A stretch of 58,747 bases of DNA, taken from assembly GCF_030547425.1 (NCBI RefSeq), contig NZ_JAUORH010000018.1, positions 1 to 58,747 on the forward strand, in the 5' to 3' direction. Shown here in pieces: positions 8,494 to 16,869 of this stretch; positions within the stretch are counted from its first letter, which is position 1; each line of letters opens with the position of its first letter. The translations under genes and the position numbers were made by a program. This DNA is from Tenacibaculum sp. 1_MG-2023 (GTDB taxonomy: Bacteria; Bacteroidota; Bacteroidia; Flavobacteriales; Flavobacteriaceae). The notes beneath the pieces were generated by a model. It did no database searches. It worked only from the letters and a program-made list of their open reading frames with translations, and had not been told where the DNA came from.

Positions 8494-8880
8494 ATGAAGA
8501 AAAGAATAGCAGCAGTACACGAATTTCATTCAGCATTCGGATTAGGAGTCAAAAATGAACCTACAGCAAATATAGGAGAAGAACGAAACTTACTTCGTTT
8601 TAATTTGATGAAAGAAGAAAATGAAGAATATTTAGAAGCTGCCCAAAATAACGATTTGGTTGAGGTAGCAGATGCTTTAGGTGATATGTTATATATTTTA
8701 TGTGGAACCATAATAGAACATGGTATGCAGCATAAAATAGAAGAAGTATTCAATGAAATACAACGAAGCAACATGAGTAAGTTAGGAGAAGATGGCAAGC
8801 CTATTTACCGTGAAGATGGTAAAGTATTGAAAGGACCAAATTACTTTAAACCAAACATTAAAGAAATCTTAGATAAATAA
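8494..8880 (+). CDS. MazG-like nucleoside triphosphate pyrophosphohydrolase family protein
   Basis: A 128-residue all-alpha NTP pyrophosphohydrolase-like protein. The metal-binding pattern is visible as EENEEYLEA followed by EVADALGDMLYILCG, the ExxxE...ExxD arrangement of the MazG/PRA-PH superfamily. The C-terminal half contains the segment SNMSKLGEDGKPIYREDGKVLKGPNYFKP, found in the phage and bacterial phosphoribosyl-ATP pyrophosphohydrolase-like group. It probably cleans up non-canonical or excess NTPs; the real substrate cannot be read from sequence. It is monocistronic and ends in a bidirectional terminator. Confidence 0.85.
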   Translation: MKKRIAAVHEFHSAFGLGVKNEPTANIGEERNLLRFNLMKEENEEYLEAAQNNDLVEVADALGDMLYILCGTIIEHGMQHKIEEVFNEIQRSNMSKLGEDGKPIYREDGKVLKGPNYFKPNIKEILDK

Positions 8881-8911
8881 AAAAGACTCCTTATTAAGGA
8901 GTCTTTTTTAT
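8881..8911. terminator. Bidirectional terminator
   Basis: AAAAGACTCCTTA-T-TAAGGAGTCTTTT with flanking A and T runs, between the convergent MazG-like gene and the redoxin gene. Confidence 0.85.
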
Positions 8912-8920
8912 TTTGTTCTT

Positions 8921-9829
8921 TTATTTACCCATAATTCTTTCTAATTCCGATGTTAATGTTTTAACATTATTAACCATTTTAATAATGATACCATTAGAAT
9001 CTATAATTAAGTGTGTAGGATATTGTTTAACTTTTAGTTTCTTAGTCATGTAATCCTTTTGCTCAGGGATAGTTGGATATTTAAACTCTTTGGTTTCTAA
9101 AAATTTAACCAGTTCATCTTTTTTATCAAAAGCCAAGCTAACAAATTCAATTTTTTCATCCTTGTACTTATCTACCAACTCATTTAATTCAGGAAATTCT
9201 TCAACACATACTTTACAAGTAATAAACCAGCATTTTAGTACTAACAACTTCCCTTTTGTATCAGCTTTATTGTGTGCGTTACCATTTAAATCAATAAAGT
9301 TGTAATTAGGAAGTTTTTTACCTTCCATTTTAAAGTATTGATGTGCTATTGAAGCTTTACTAACAATTGATTTTTTTATTTTTTCATTCGAAGAATCATC
9401 AATACCTGTAAGCTGATATTGTACTTTACCATCTTTTTTAGACTTAATAGGAATGTATGCACCAGTACGAAGTAAGGTTAAAAAGATACCTTTTTCCATA
9501 ATAGCACCCTTATCATCCATAGGAATGAAAGTTGACATTAAATCAATATTTTCCTTTGTATAAGCTTCCCAGTTATCAAAGTTTTTTTGAATATCTTCAG
9601 TATCAACAGAAAATGAACCTGTCGAAGAACCTTTAACAGTTAAGGTTTCTTCAGAAGTATTATCTTCATTAATAGGAGGTTCTCCTTCCTTTTTGGGAGT
9701 AATTACTTTATTACTTTGAGCTATGGTTTTATCTTCATTTGAAATTGAATTAGAATAAATATCTAATCCAAAAAATGAAATTGCAAAACCTACTCCTATT
9801 GATAATAAAGCTAGTACAATATTTCTCAT
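8921..9829 (-). CDS. TlpA-like membrane-anchored thioredoxin-family protein
   Basis: A 302-residue protein with an N-terminal membrane anchor (about residues 4-24) and a long low-complexity linker. The C-terminal redoxin domain starts near residue 180 (NFIDLNGNAHNKADTKGKLL). Its active-site pair is CKVC (Cys205/Cys208) in the context KCWFITCKVCVEEFPELNEL, instead of the commoner WCxPC. The cis-Pro region is KQYPTHLIIDSNG. The fold and anchoring suggest a periplasmic thiol-disulfide role, for example in cytochrome or envelope protein maturation. The middle segment (about 70-170) has no motif I recognise. It stands alone between ilvE and the MazG-like gene. Confidence 0.85.
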   Translation of the reverse strand: MRNIVLALLSIGVGFAISFFGLDIYSNSISNEDKTIAQSNKVITPKKEGEPPINEDNTSEETLTVKGSSTGSFSVDTEDIQKNFDNWEAYTKENIDLMSTFIPMDDKGAIMEKGIFLTLLRTGAYIPIKSKKDGKVQYQLTGIDDSSNEKIKKSIVSKASIAHQYFKMEGKKLPNYNFIDLNGNAHNKADTKGKLLVLKCWFITCKVCVEEFPELNELVDKYKDEKIEFVSLAFDKKDELVKFLETKEFKYPTIPEQKDYMTKKLKVKQYPTHLIIDSNGIIIKMVNNVKTLTSELERIMGK

Positions 9830-9895
9830 TTCTTTAGAATTTTTTGTTAAAAAACTTAATTCTGTTTACTAATATAGCTTTTTTTAATGAAATTA

Positions 9896-10945
9896 TTAAA
9901 CTTTAACCCTCCAGTTGTGCTTATCTTCTAGTTTGTTGTATTGAATGTTAAGTAGTTTTTCTTTAAAGAAGGAAGCATAAGAATCACTTACTTCTGGTAA
10001 TTCAAAAGTATTATTTTGGTGTTTAAACCCTTTTATAGGATTTATTACAGCAGCAGTACCAGAACCAAAAATTTCTTTTAGTTCACCTTGCCTTGCAGCT
10101 TCTTTAATTTCAGCAACCGATACTCTTTTAATTTCAATATCTATGTTGTAGTCTTTTGCAAGTTGAATAATCGATTTACGAGTAACACCATCTAAAATAC
10201 GGTCACTTGTTGGTGCAGTTATAAGTTTATCTCCTACTCTAAAAAAGATATTCATTGTACCTGCTTCTTCTAAGTATTCGTGTGTATTAGCATCAGTCCA
10301 AACAATTTGTTGATACCCTTCTTTATGCGCTAAACTAGTAGGGTAAAATTGAGCTGCATAGTTACCAGCCGCTTTTGCAAAACCAACACCACCATCAGCA
10401 GAACGACTATATTTTTCAGCAAAAAGAACTCTAACTTCACCAGCATAATATGATTGTGCAGGAGAACAAATAATTATAAACTTATATTCTTCGGCAGGAG
10501 AAGCAGCAATAGCTCCTTCAGAAGCAATAATGAACGGACGAATATATAACGAGTTTCCTATTCCTTTTTTAATCCATGCATTATCCAATTTAAGAAGTTT
10601 TTTTAACCCTTCAAAAAATACGTTTTCTGGAACTGGTGGCATTGCTAAACGAGCCCCGGATTTATTAATTCTATGAAAATTCTCATCAGGACGAAATAAA
10701 AACACATCATCATTTTCATCTTTATAAGCCTTCATTCCTTCAAAAACAGCTTGTCCGTAATGAAAAACCCTAGCAGAAGGCTCAAAAGTTAAAGGTCCAT
10801 AAGGTAAAATTTTAGGCGTTTTCCATTCTCCATTAGCAAAGTCACAAACTAGCATATGGTCAGTAAAAGTGCGACCGAACGCTAAGTTGTTAAAATCTAC
10901 CGTATTTATTTTAGACTCTTGTATAAGCTCAATATCAATATTCAT
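9896..10945 (-). CDS. ilvE: Branched-chain amino acid aminotransferase
   Basis: PLP-dependent fold-type IV aminotransferase catalysing the last step of Val/Leu/Ile synthesis and the first of their breakdown. Visible hallmarks are YGQAVFEGMKAY, the PLP-lysine segment GGVGFAKAAGNYA, the signature EEAGTMNIFF and ILDGVTRKSI, and GSGTAAVINPI near the C-terminus. The ATG at 10945 (protein MNIDIELIQ) gives 349 residues, normal for the BCAT type II group; the frame extends to a further ATG at 10981, which I think is not used. The gene is monocistronic and divergent from the DUF4920 gene. Confidence 0.95.
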   Translation of the reverse strand: MNIDIELIQESKINTVDFNNLAFGRTFTDHMLVCDFANGEWKTPKILPYGPLTFEPSARVFHYGQAVFEGMKAYKDENDDVFLFRPDENFHRINKSGARLAMPPVPENVFFEGLKKLLKLDNAWIKKGIGNSLYIRPFIIASEGAIAASPAEEYKFIIICSPAQSYYAGEVRVLFAEKYSRSADGGVGFAKAAGNYAAQFYPTSLAHKEGYQQIVWTDANTHEYLEEAGTMNIFFRVGDKLITAPTSDRILDGVTRKSIIQLAKDYNIDIEIKRVSVAEIKEAARQGELKEIFGSGTAAVINPIKGFKHQNNTFELPEVSDSYASFFKEKLLNIQYNKLEDKHNWRVKV

Positions 10946-11066
10946 TATGTGATTAATTTTAGAAGTGCTACGAAGATACAAAATCTAGTGGTATATTTTG
11001 AGGTTAGCTACTAGCTTGAAGAAATATGAGTATATTTGTTGATATGTTAATTTTAATTTTTTGAAA

Positions 11067-11579
11067 ATGAAAAGACTACTAGTTTTTGCTACGTTTTTAA
11101 GCGTAATGTTTAGTGCTTGTAAAACTGAAAAGAAAGATGCAACTTCTGCTGTAAATGATATTAAAGAACAAAAGATAGCCTATGCGTCGTTTGGAAATGA
11201 GATTACAGATAGCAATGCTATTTCTGCTGAAGAAATGCGAACAAAATTCAAAAATTTAAAAAAAGGAGATACTTTAAATATAAAATTTACTTCAACAATA
11301 AATGAAGTATGTAAGAAAAAAGGGTGTTGGATGAAGTTAGATTTAGGTGAAGAACAAGAATCAATGGTACGTTTTAAAGATTATGGTTTTTTCATGCCTT
11401 TAAACGCAGATGATAAAGAAGTGATAGTAAACGGTAAAGCTTTTGTTACTGAGATTTCTATTGATGAATTACAGCATTATGCTAAAGATGCAGGAAAATC
11501 AGAAGAAGAAATAGCAAAAATTACAGAACCAAAATACACCTACGCTTTTGAAGCTGATGGAGTGTTAATGAAAAAATAA
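11067..11579 (+). CDS. DUF4920-type lipoprotein
   Basis: A 170-residue lipoprotein (lipobox MFSAC, Cys18) with a compact domain rich in beta structure: KGDTLNIKFTSTINEVCKK, KKGCWMKLDLG, MVRFKDYGFF. The two conserved cysteines in INEVCKKKGCWM and the MVRFKDYGFFMP segment are what I associate with DUF4920. The ligand is unknown; a metal or small-molecule-binding OB-like role is only a guess. The ATG at 11067 is preferred over a TTG two codons upstream. Its stop overlaps the next start as TAATG, so the two genes are translationally coupled. Confidence 0.75.
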   Translation: MKRLLVFATFLSVMFSACKTEKKDATSAVNDIKEQKIAYASFGNEITDSNAISAEEMRTKFKNLKKGDTLNIKFTSTINEVCKKKGCWMKLDLGEEQESMVRFKDYGFFMPLNADDKEVIVNGKAFVTEISIDELQHYAKDAGKSEEEIAKITEPKYTYAFEADGVLMKK

Positions 11580-11998
11580 TGAAACAATTAATTATTGTTT
11601 TATTGATGTCCTTGGTGTTTTTTTCTTGTAAACAAGAAAAGAAAGAACCAAAAGAGGAACTTATAATGTATCAATCTTCAGAAATGGCAGCCTTAATGAA
11701 TGCTATGTATGAAGGGAACATGACAATTAAGAATAAAATTTTAGCAGGTGAATCAATAGGTAACTTTCCTGAAACCTATCTGAATATTCATTCTGCGGTT
11801 TTAACCGATCCAGCAGATAGAAATACAAGTTTTGAAGCTTTTTCAAAACTGTATATTCAAGATATGCAGCAAGTATATTCGGGTTCAAAAGATTCTTTAA
11901 AACAGAATTTTAATCAAGCTGTAAATAGTTGTATTGCCTGTCATAAAACAACTTGTACAGGACCAATACCAAGAATTAAAAAATTACTGATTAAATAG
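11579..11998 (+). CDS. Small lipoprotein with a C-terminal CxxCH haem motif
   Basis: A 139-residue lipoprotein (MKQLIIVLLMSLVFFSC, Cys17). The mature part is mostly helical, with a Met-rich stretch MYQSSEMAALMNAMYEG, and ends in NSCIACHKTTCTGPIPRIKKL. The CIACH motif is a covalent haem c attachment site and the layout, a helical bundle with CxxCH near the C-terminus, resembles cytochrome c' or the small cytochromes of Bacteroidota. It overlaps the DUF4920 gene by one base. This suggests that the two lipoproteins act together in the periplasm, but the electron partner is not known. Confidence 0.75.
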   Translation: MKQLIIVLLMSLVFFSCKQEKKEPKEELIMYQSSEMAALMNAMYEGNMTIKNKILAGESIGNFPETYLNIHSAVLTDPADRNTSFEAFSKLYIQDMQQVYSGSKDSLKQNFNQAVNSCIACHKTTCTGPIPRIKKLLIK

Positions 11999-12005
11999 TT
12001 TAGTT

Positions 12006-12668
12006 ATAAAACGAGAAATTATCATAACGTCCGATGGTTCTACTACCATTCATTTGCCAGAGTGGAATGAACAATATCACTCTAAACACGGAGCAATACA
12101 AGAAGCCTATCATGTATTTATTAGAAACGGATTAAAGTATGTAGATGTTAAAAATGTTTCTATTTTAGAAATAGGTTTCGGAACAGGACTCAATTGTTTT
12201 ATCACATTACTGGAAGCTAAAAAGCAGATTGATTATGTTGGGGTAGAAGCATATCCTGTAGCTAAAGAAGAAGTGGTGAAATTAAATTATGTTGAGGAAT
12301 TGGATGCTGATGATAAAAGAGAATTTTTTGAGAAAATTCACGAAGTTTCTTGGGAAGAAAAACACAAAATAGCCTCCAATTTTTCATTGACTAAGCGTAA
12401 ACAGTTTTTTACTGAAATTACTGATGAAAATAGCTTTGATTTGATTTATTTTGATGCTTTTGGAGCTAGAGTACAACCCGATTTGTGGACAGAAGATATT
12501 TTTAAAATTATGTTTGCTGCGCTAAAACCAGAAGGTGTCTTAGTAACTTACTCAGCAAAAGGAAGTGTACGACGAGCAATGCAGGCGGTAGGTTTTGATG
12601 TAGAACGCTTACCTGGACCTCCAGGGAAAAGAGAGATGTTGCGAGCAACAAAAGTAAGTAGTGAGTAA
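12006..12668 (+). CDS. mnmD: tRNA 5-methylaminomethyl-2-thiouridine methyltransferase MnmD
   Basis: SAM-dependent methyltransferase, the stand-alone equivalent of the MnmC N-terminal domain, that finishes mnm5s2U34 in tRNA. Seen are LPEWNEQYHSKHGAIQEAYHVFI, the SAM motif ILEIGFGTGLNCF, FDLIYFDAFGARVQPDLW, and the C-terminal LPGPPGKREMLRA. Reading upstream of the first conventional start (TTG at 12054) the frame encodes KREIIITSDGSTTIH. From memory this is the family's usual N-terminus, and the codon where ATG is expected is ATA at 12006. I therefore place the start at 12006 as a rare AUA start (220 residues), with TTG 12054 as the alternative. It begins 7 bp after the cytochrome-like gene. 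Confidence 0.85.
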   Translation: MKREIIITSDGSTTIHLPEWNEQYHSKHGAIQEAYHVFIRNGLKYVDVKNVSILEIGFGTGLNCFITLLEAKKQIDYVGVEAYPVAKEEVVKLNYVEELDADDKREFFEKIHEVSWEEKHKIASNFSLTKRKQFFTEITDENSFDLIYFDAFGARVQPDLWTEDIFKIMFAALKPEGVLVTYSAKGSVRRAMQAVGFDVERLPGPPGKREMLRATKVSSE

Positions 12669-12723
12669 CATTTAACATAATTAAAAGCCTAATGCAATTA
12701 GTTTAGTAAATAGAAACAAATAA

Positions 12724-12855
12724 ATGGAGTTTAAAAGACGTTTTGGTAATCGAAAAAAAGGAAATCCTAAAAAAGGGTTATTTCTAGTAATCTTATTAAT
12801 CATTGTATTGTATTTGTTTTTCAATGTAGAAAAAATTATTGGAAGATTTTTATAA
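12724..12855 (+). CDS. 43-residue single-pass membrane peptide
   Basis: A short frame encodes a basic N-terminus (MEFKRRFGNRKKGNPKKG), one hydrophobic helix (LFLVILLIIVLYLFF) and a short tail NVEKIIGRFL. The arrangement is inside-positive, a single-pass membrane peptide. Its TAA ends exactly one base before the trmN6 ATG at 12856, which strongly suggests a real, co-translated gene. Function unknown. I would expect it to be conserved ahead of trmN6 in related genomes, but I cannot check this. Confidence 0.6.
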   Translation: MEFKRRFGNRKKGNPKKGLFLVILLIIVLYLFFNVEKIIGRFL

Positions 12856-13575
12856 ATGAAGCCATTTCAATTTAAAGAGTTTACAGTACACCAAGATAAA
12901 ACTGCAATGAAAATAGGTACCGATGCGGTATTGCTAGGTGCGTGGTGTGATTTAGGAGGATACCCTGATACAATGTTAGATGTTGGTTCAGGCACAGGGG
13001 TTATTTCATTGATGTTAGCACAACGAAGTGATGCGATGACTATTGATGCAGTAGAAGTTGATGAAGGTGCTTATGAACAAACGGTTGAAAATTTTGAGCA
13101 ATCAGCTTGGGGAGATAGACTTTTTTGTTACAATGCTTCTTTTGTAGAGTTTGTAGAAGAAATGGCAGAGGAAGAAGAAGAATACGATATAATTGTTTCA
13201 AACCCGCCATTTTATACTGATGACTATGAAACGGAAGATATAGCAAGAAATAAAGCACGATTTACAAGCTCATTGTCTTTTGAAGAGTTAATACAGGGAG
13301 TAAGTGAAATATTGTCCGAAAACGGAAGGTTCTCAACCATTATACCGTTTAAAGAAGAAGCGGATTTTATCAAGCTAGCTAAAAAACATAACTTATACCT
13401 AAACAGGGTTTGTAGAGTAAGAGGAAATCCAACATCAGAAATAAAACGTAGTTTGTTAGAGTTTTCGTTTACTAAAGCTACAGTTCAAGAAGAAGAATTA
13501 ATTATAGAAACAAGAAGGCACCAGTATACTGATGCCTATATAAATCTTACAAAAGATTTTTATTTGAAGATGTGA
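12856..13575 (+). CDS. trmN6: tRNA1(Val) A37 N6-methyltransferase (TrmN6/YfiC family)
   Basis: A 239-residue SAM-dependent N6-adenine methyltransferase that in E. coli modifies A37 of tRNA1(Val). It has the family opening FQFKEFTVHQDKTAMKIGTDAVLLGAW, the SAM motif MLDVGSGTGVISLMLAQR, and the catalytic motif IVSNPPFY at about residue 115. The C-terminus YTDAYINLTKDFYLKM is typical for the family. It immediately follows the 43-residue peptide gene with no gap. Confidence 0.93.
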   Translation: MKPFQFKEFTVHQDKTAMKIGTDAVLLGAWCDLGGYPDTMLDVGSGTGVISLMLAQRSDAMTIDAVEVDEGAYEQTVENFEQSAWGDRLFCYNASFVEFVEEMAEEEEEYDIIVSNPPFYTDDYETEDIARNKARFTSSLSFEELIQGVSEILSENGRFSTIIPFKEEADFIKLAKKHNLYLNRVCRVRGNPTSEIKRSLLEFSFTKATVQEEELIIETRRHQYTDAYINLTKDFYLKM

Positions 13576-13614
13576 TTTTTTATGTGGATACCTTTTCAAA
13601 AACGTCATTTAATG

Positions 13615-14043
13615 TTAACTCAGTTCTTGTTGTGAAGAATGGAGTTTTTGAGTGTCAGTTTTTATAACTTCGATTGGGTTTTTATTCTCATCAATAGCAA
13701 CAAAGGTAAACTCACCCTCAATGGCTTTTTCTCTATGATGTGAGTACATATGCTCTGTATAAATTTTAACGGTAACTTTCAAACTTTTGTTACCTATATA
13801 GCTAACTTTTCCTATTAACTCAATAATAGTTCCAGCAGGAATTGGTTTTTTAAAATCAATTTTATCACTACTTACAGTTACAACTTTTTGTCTACAAAAC
13901 CGTGTCGCAGTAATAAAAGCAACTTCATCCATTAATTGCATGGCAGTTCCTCCGAACAGTGTATCATAATGATTGGTTGTGTTTGGAAATACGGCTTTAA
14001 AAATACGTGTTTCCGATTGTATTATTTTTTCTTCTGTGGTCAT
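13615..14043 (-). CDS. Acyl-CoA thioesterase (hotdog fold, YciA-like)
   Basis: A 142-residue hotdog-fold protein. The segment FPNTTNHYDTLFGGTAMQLMDEVAFITATRF contains the expected active-site region (N..G.lfGG..m..mDe.a) of YciA/BACH acyl-CoA hydrolases. It is followed by TVSSDKIDFKKPIPAGTIIELIGKVSYIGNKSLKV. It would hydrolyse medium or long acyl-CoA esters in the cytosol; the chain length cannot be read from sequence. It lies downstream of metE with a hairpin between them, and converges with trmN6. Confidence 0.9.
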   Translation of the reverse strand: MTTEEKIIQSETRIFKAVFPNTTNHYDTLFGGTAMQLMDEVAFITATRFCRQKVVTVSSDKIDFKKPIPAGTIIELIGKVSYIGNKSLKVTVKIYTEHMYSHHREKAIEGEFTFVAIDENKNPIEVIKTDTQKLHSSQQELS

Positions 14044-14069
14044 TTTTAGTGGGAGTTTATATGATAATT

Positions 14070-14101
14070 AGTGCCCAAAAAGTTTTGTGTTTTTGGGCAC
14101 T
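14070..14101 (-). terminator. Hairpin after metE
   Basis: A 12-bp stem AGTGCCCAAAAA / TTTTTGGGCACT with an 8-nt loop, 18 bp beyond the metE stop and just ahead of the thioesterase start. The downstream T run on the minus strand is weak, so it may be a partial terminator. Confidence 0.55.
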
Positions 14102-14118
14102 TTATAATTAGTCAGCTG

Positions 14119-16443
14119 TTAGGTAATAGTTTCCAGTGTATTAGTATTGTACCTTAATGAAGCTTCTTTTGCAGCCGAAACCATAGCAAGTAAAGCTTTT
14201 TCTGTTTCATCCCAATGTCTGGTTTTAAGACCACAATCAGGATTTACCCAAAGCTGGGCGGCTGGAATAACTTTTTGAGCTTTGTGTAAGAGTTCAAGCA
14301 TTTCTTGAATAGAAGGAACTCTAGGTGAATGAATGTCATATACTCCAGGGCCAATTTCATTTGGATATTTAAAATCAGCAAAAGCATTTAATAGTTCCAT
14401 TTGAGAACGAGAGCATTCAATCGTAATAACATCAGCATCCATATCAGCAATGTTTTGAATAATGTCATTAAACTCTGAATAGCACATGTGTGTATGTATT
14501 TGTGTAGCATCATCTACACCGCATGATGAAATTTTAAAAGCTTCAACAGCCCATTTTAGATAATCATTCCAACCTGATTTTCGTAGAGGAAGTCCTTCTC
14601 TTATAGCAGGTTCATCAATTTGAATAATTCTGATACCCACTTTTTCTAGATCTGTAACTTCATCGCGAATAGCTAATGCAATTTGTTTACAGGTAGTTGA
14701 ACGAGGCTGGTCATCGCGTACAAAAGACCATTGTAAAATGGTAACAGGTCCTGTTAACATTCCTTTAACCCAATTATTAGTTAAAGATTGTGCGTACTGT
14801 GACCAATAAACAGTCATTGGATGGGGGCGGTAAACATCACCGTAAATAATAGGAGGCTTCACACAGCGGCTACCATAACTTTGAACCCAGCCTTTTTTAG
14901 TAAATGTAACTCCTGCAAGTTGTTCACCAAAATACTCTACCATGTCGTTTCGCTCATACTCACCATGAACCAAAACATCAAGACCTATTTTTTCTTGCCA
15001 TTGAATGGTTTTTTGAGTTTCTTTCTTTAGTAAATATTTATATTCCTCACTATTTAAAGTACCTTTTTTAAATTGTGCTCTCCAGCTTCTTACTTCTTTA
15101 GTTTGGGGAAATGAACCAATGGTTGTAGTAGGGAATAATGGTAAATTCAATACTTTTTCTTGCGCTTCTTTACGAACAGAAAAGCTATTTTTTCTTCGAG
15201 AATCAGTTTCAGTAATAGCATCAATACGTTGTTTTACGTCGTTATGATGAATCAAAGCTGAAGATTTTCTACTTGCGATAGCTTTTTTGTTTTCTTCAAA
15301 AGCATTCAAAATAGCTTTATTAGTAGTATCTTCAGATAACTGTTTTAACAAATTTACTTCTGTAAGTTTTTGCTTAGCGAAAGCAAGCCATTGTTTAATA
15401 TCATTATCTAAAGATGTTTCTAGTTCTAAATCGCAAGGAGAATGTAATAAAGAACATGAGGAAGCAATAAAGATTCTGTCAGAGCCTAATCTATCGGTTG
15501 CTTTTTGAATAAGTTGTAACGATTTTTCAAAGTCGTTTTTCCAAATGTTTCTTCCATCTACAATACCTAACGATAGAGACTTGTCTTCAGAAAGAGTGCT
15601 TAATACATCGTCTAATTGGTATTCACAACGAACTAAGTCGATATGTAATGTATCGATAGGAAGTGTGTTAGCTAATGAAAGATTGTCTTTTAAACCTTCA
15701 AAGTAAGTGGTAACTATAAATTTTAAATTAGGAAACTTCCTTCTAATTTCATTATAGATAAATTGATAGGTTTCTTTAGCTTTTTCGTTTAGGTCTAACG
15801 CTAAAAAAGGCTCATCAAATTGAATATATTTTGCACCTTGTGCTTGAAGCTCTTGAAGAATTTCCATATACACAGGAAGTAGTTTTGTTGCTAAATCTAA
15901 CTTATTAAACCCCTCTTCTTTTTCTTTACCTAAAATAAGGTAGCTAACTAAACCAATAATTACAGGTTTAGCATTAATTCCTAATTGTTTAGCTCCAACA
16001 AATTCATTAACAATTTTATTAGAGAATAGTTTAAACTCCTGGTCTTTATAGAATTCGGGAACAATGTAATGGTAGTTAGTGTCAAACCACTTAGTCATTT
16101 CCATAGCAGTAATATCAAGCTCATCTTTTTGATATCCTCTTGCCATGGCAAAATAGAGATCTAGTTCAGAGTTTGAAGCTTTTAAAGCTACTTCGTTGTA
16201 ACGTTTAGGGATAGCGCCAACGCTGAGTGTCATATCTAACACTTGATCGTAATAAGAAAAATCATTACAAGGAATAAGGTCTATACCTGCTTCTTGTTGT
16301 GTTTTCCAGTTTTGTTGACAGATGTTTCTTCCTGTTTCAAGAAGTTCCTGTAAACTTGTTTTGCCCGACCAATATTGCTCGCAGGCTTTTTTGAGTTCTC
16401 TGTTGCTACCAATACGCGGATAGCCAAGAATGTGCGTTTGCAT
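14119..16443 (-). CDS. metE: Cobalamin-independent methionine synthase
   Basis: Transfers a methyl group from 5-methyltetrahydropteroyltri-glutamate to homocysteine, without B12. The 774-residue length and two-barrel layout are normal. The N-terminal barrel begins MQTHILGYPRIGSNRELKKA. The C-terminal barrel has FPTTTIGSFPQTKEVR, VHGEYERNDMVEYF, the zinc ligands in HTHMCYSEF and a later Glu, and VNPDCGLKTR. The gene is preceded by a cobalamin riboswitch on the same strand. That fits the known logic: B12 shuts MetE off when the B12-dependent enzyme can work, although no metH is in this window. Confidence 0.98.
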   Translation of the reverse strand: MQTHILGYPRIGSNRELKKACEQYWSGKTSLQELLETGRNICQQNWKTQQEAGIDLIPCNDFSYYDQVLDMTLSVGAIPKRYNEVALKASNSELDLYFAMARGYQKDELDITAMEMTKWFDTNYHYIVPEFYKDQEFKLFSNKIVNEFVGAKQLGINAKPVIIGLVSYLILGKEKEEGFNKLDLATKLLPVYMEILQELQAQGAKYIQFDEPFLALDLNEKAKETYQFIYNEIRRKFPNLKFIVTTYFEGLKDNLSLANTLPIDTLHIDLVRCEYQLDDVLSTLSEDKSLSLGIVDGRNIWKNDFEKSLQLIQKATDRLGSDRIFIASSCSLLHSPCDLELETSLDNDIKQWLAFAKQKLTEVNLLKQLSEDTTNKAILNAFEENKKAIASRKSSALIHHNDVKQRIDAITETDSRRKNSFSVRKEAQEKVLNLPLFPTTTIGSFPQTKEVRSWRAQFKKGTLNSEEYKYLLKKETQKTIQWQEKIGLDVLVHGEYERNDMVEYFGEQLAGVTFTKKGWVQSYGSRCVKPPIIYGDVYRPHPMTVYWSQYAQSLTNNWVKGMLTGPVTILQWSFVRDDQPRSTTCKQIALAIRDEVTDLEKVGIRIIQIDEPAIREGLPLRKSGWNDYLKWAVEAFKISSCGVDDATQIHTHMCYSEFNDIIQNIADMDADVITIECSRSQMELLNAFADFKYPNEIGPGVYDIHSPRVPSIQEMLELLHKAQKVIPAAQLWVNPDCGLKTRHWDETEKALLAMVSAAKEASLRYNTNTLETIT

Positions 16444-16639
16444 TTCTTTTTAACTTTTATAATTAAACATTAATTTTAAAAGTTCTTTTAGATGCTTCGC
16501 AATGCTAAAAAACGATGTGATGCTTGAGAAGAAATAATGACATACCAAAAAAGCACAGCATTTCATAAGAGAAAGTGTACGTTAAAATATATCATCGGTA
16601 TGACCCAAAGGCTTCAAATCGCGAAAGCATTGTCAATAT

Positions 16640-16815
16640 CCGAATAGGCAGGTCTCCTGACTTATAACAGTTTTTATCATCCTTCCCGCTTTTGCAGTGG
16701 ATATACTAGGATAAAAACTTTTGGTGTGTTACTTACAGTTGCGCGACAGTTCGTGATTTTCACACGATTCCCTATTAATCTACAGCTAAGTAAAACCTTT
16801 CCGGTTGATGAAGTA
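16640..16815 (-). promoter_or_regulatory. Cobalamin (B12) riboswitch upstream of metE
   Basis: On the minus strand the B12 core appears in order: AGGGAATCG (near 16772-16764), ATCACGAACTGTCGCG, GCAACTGTAAGT, a variable arm near 16730-16680, then the 3' B12 box AGTCAGGAGACCTGCC (16662-16647). These are the conserved blocks of RF00174. About 200 nt separate the aptamer from the metE ATG, and the expression platform is not obvious there. Edges are approximate. Confidence 0.93.
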
Positions 16816-16869
16816 TGTAAAGAACTTATCGGGGTAAATGTATGTATTATTTTTTTAGAACTGGTAATA

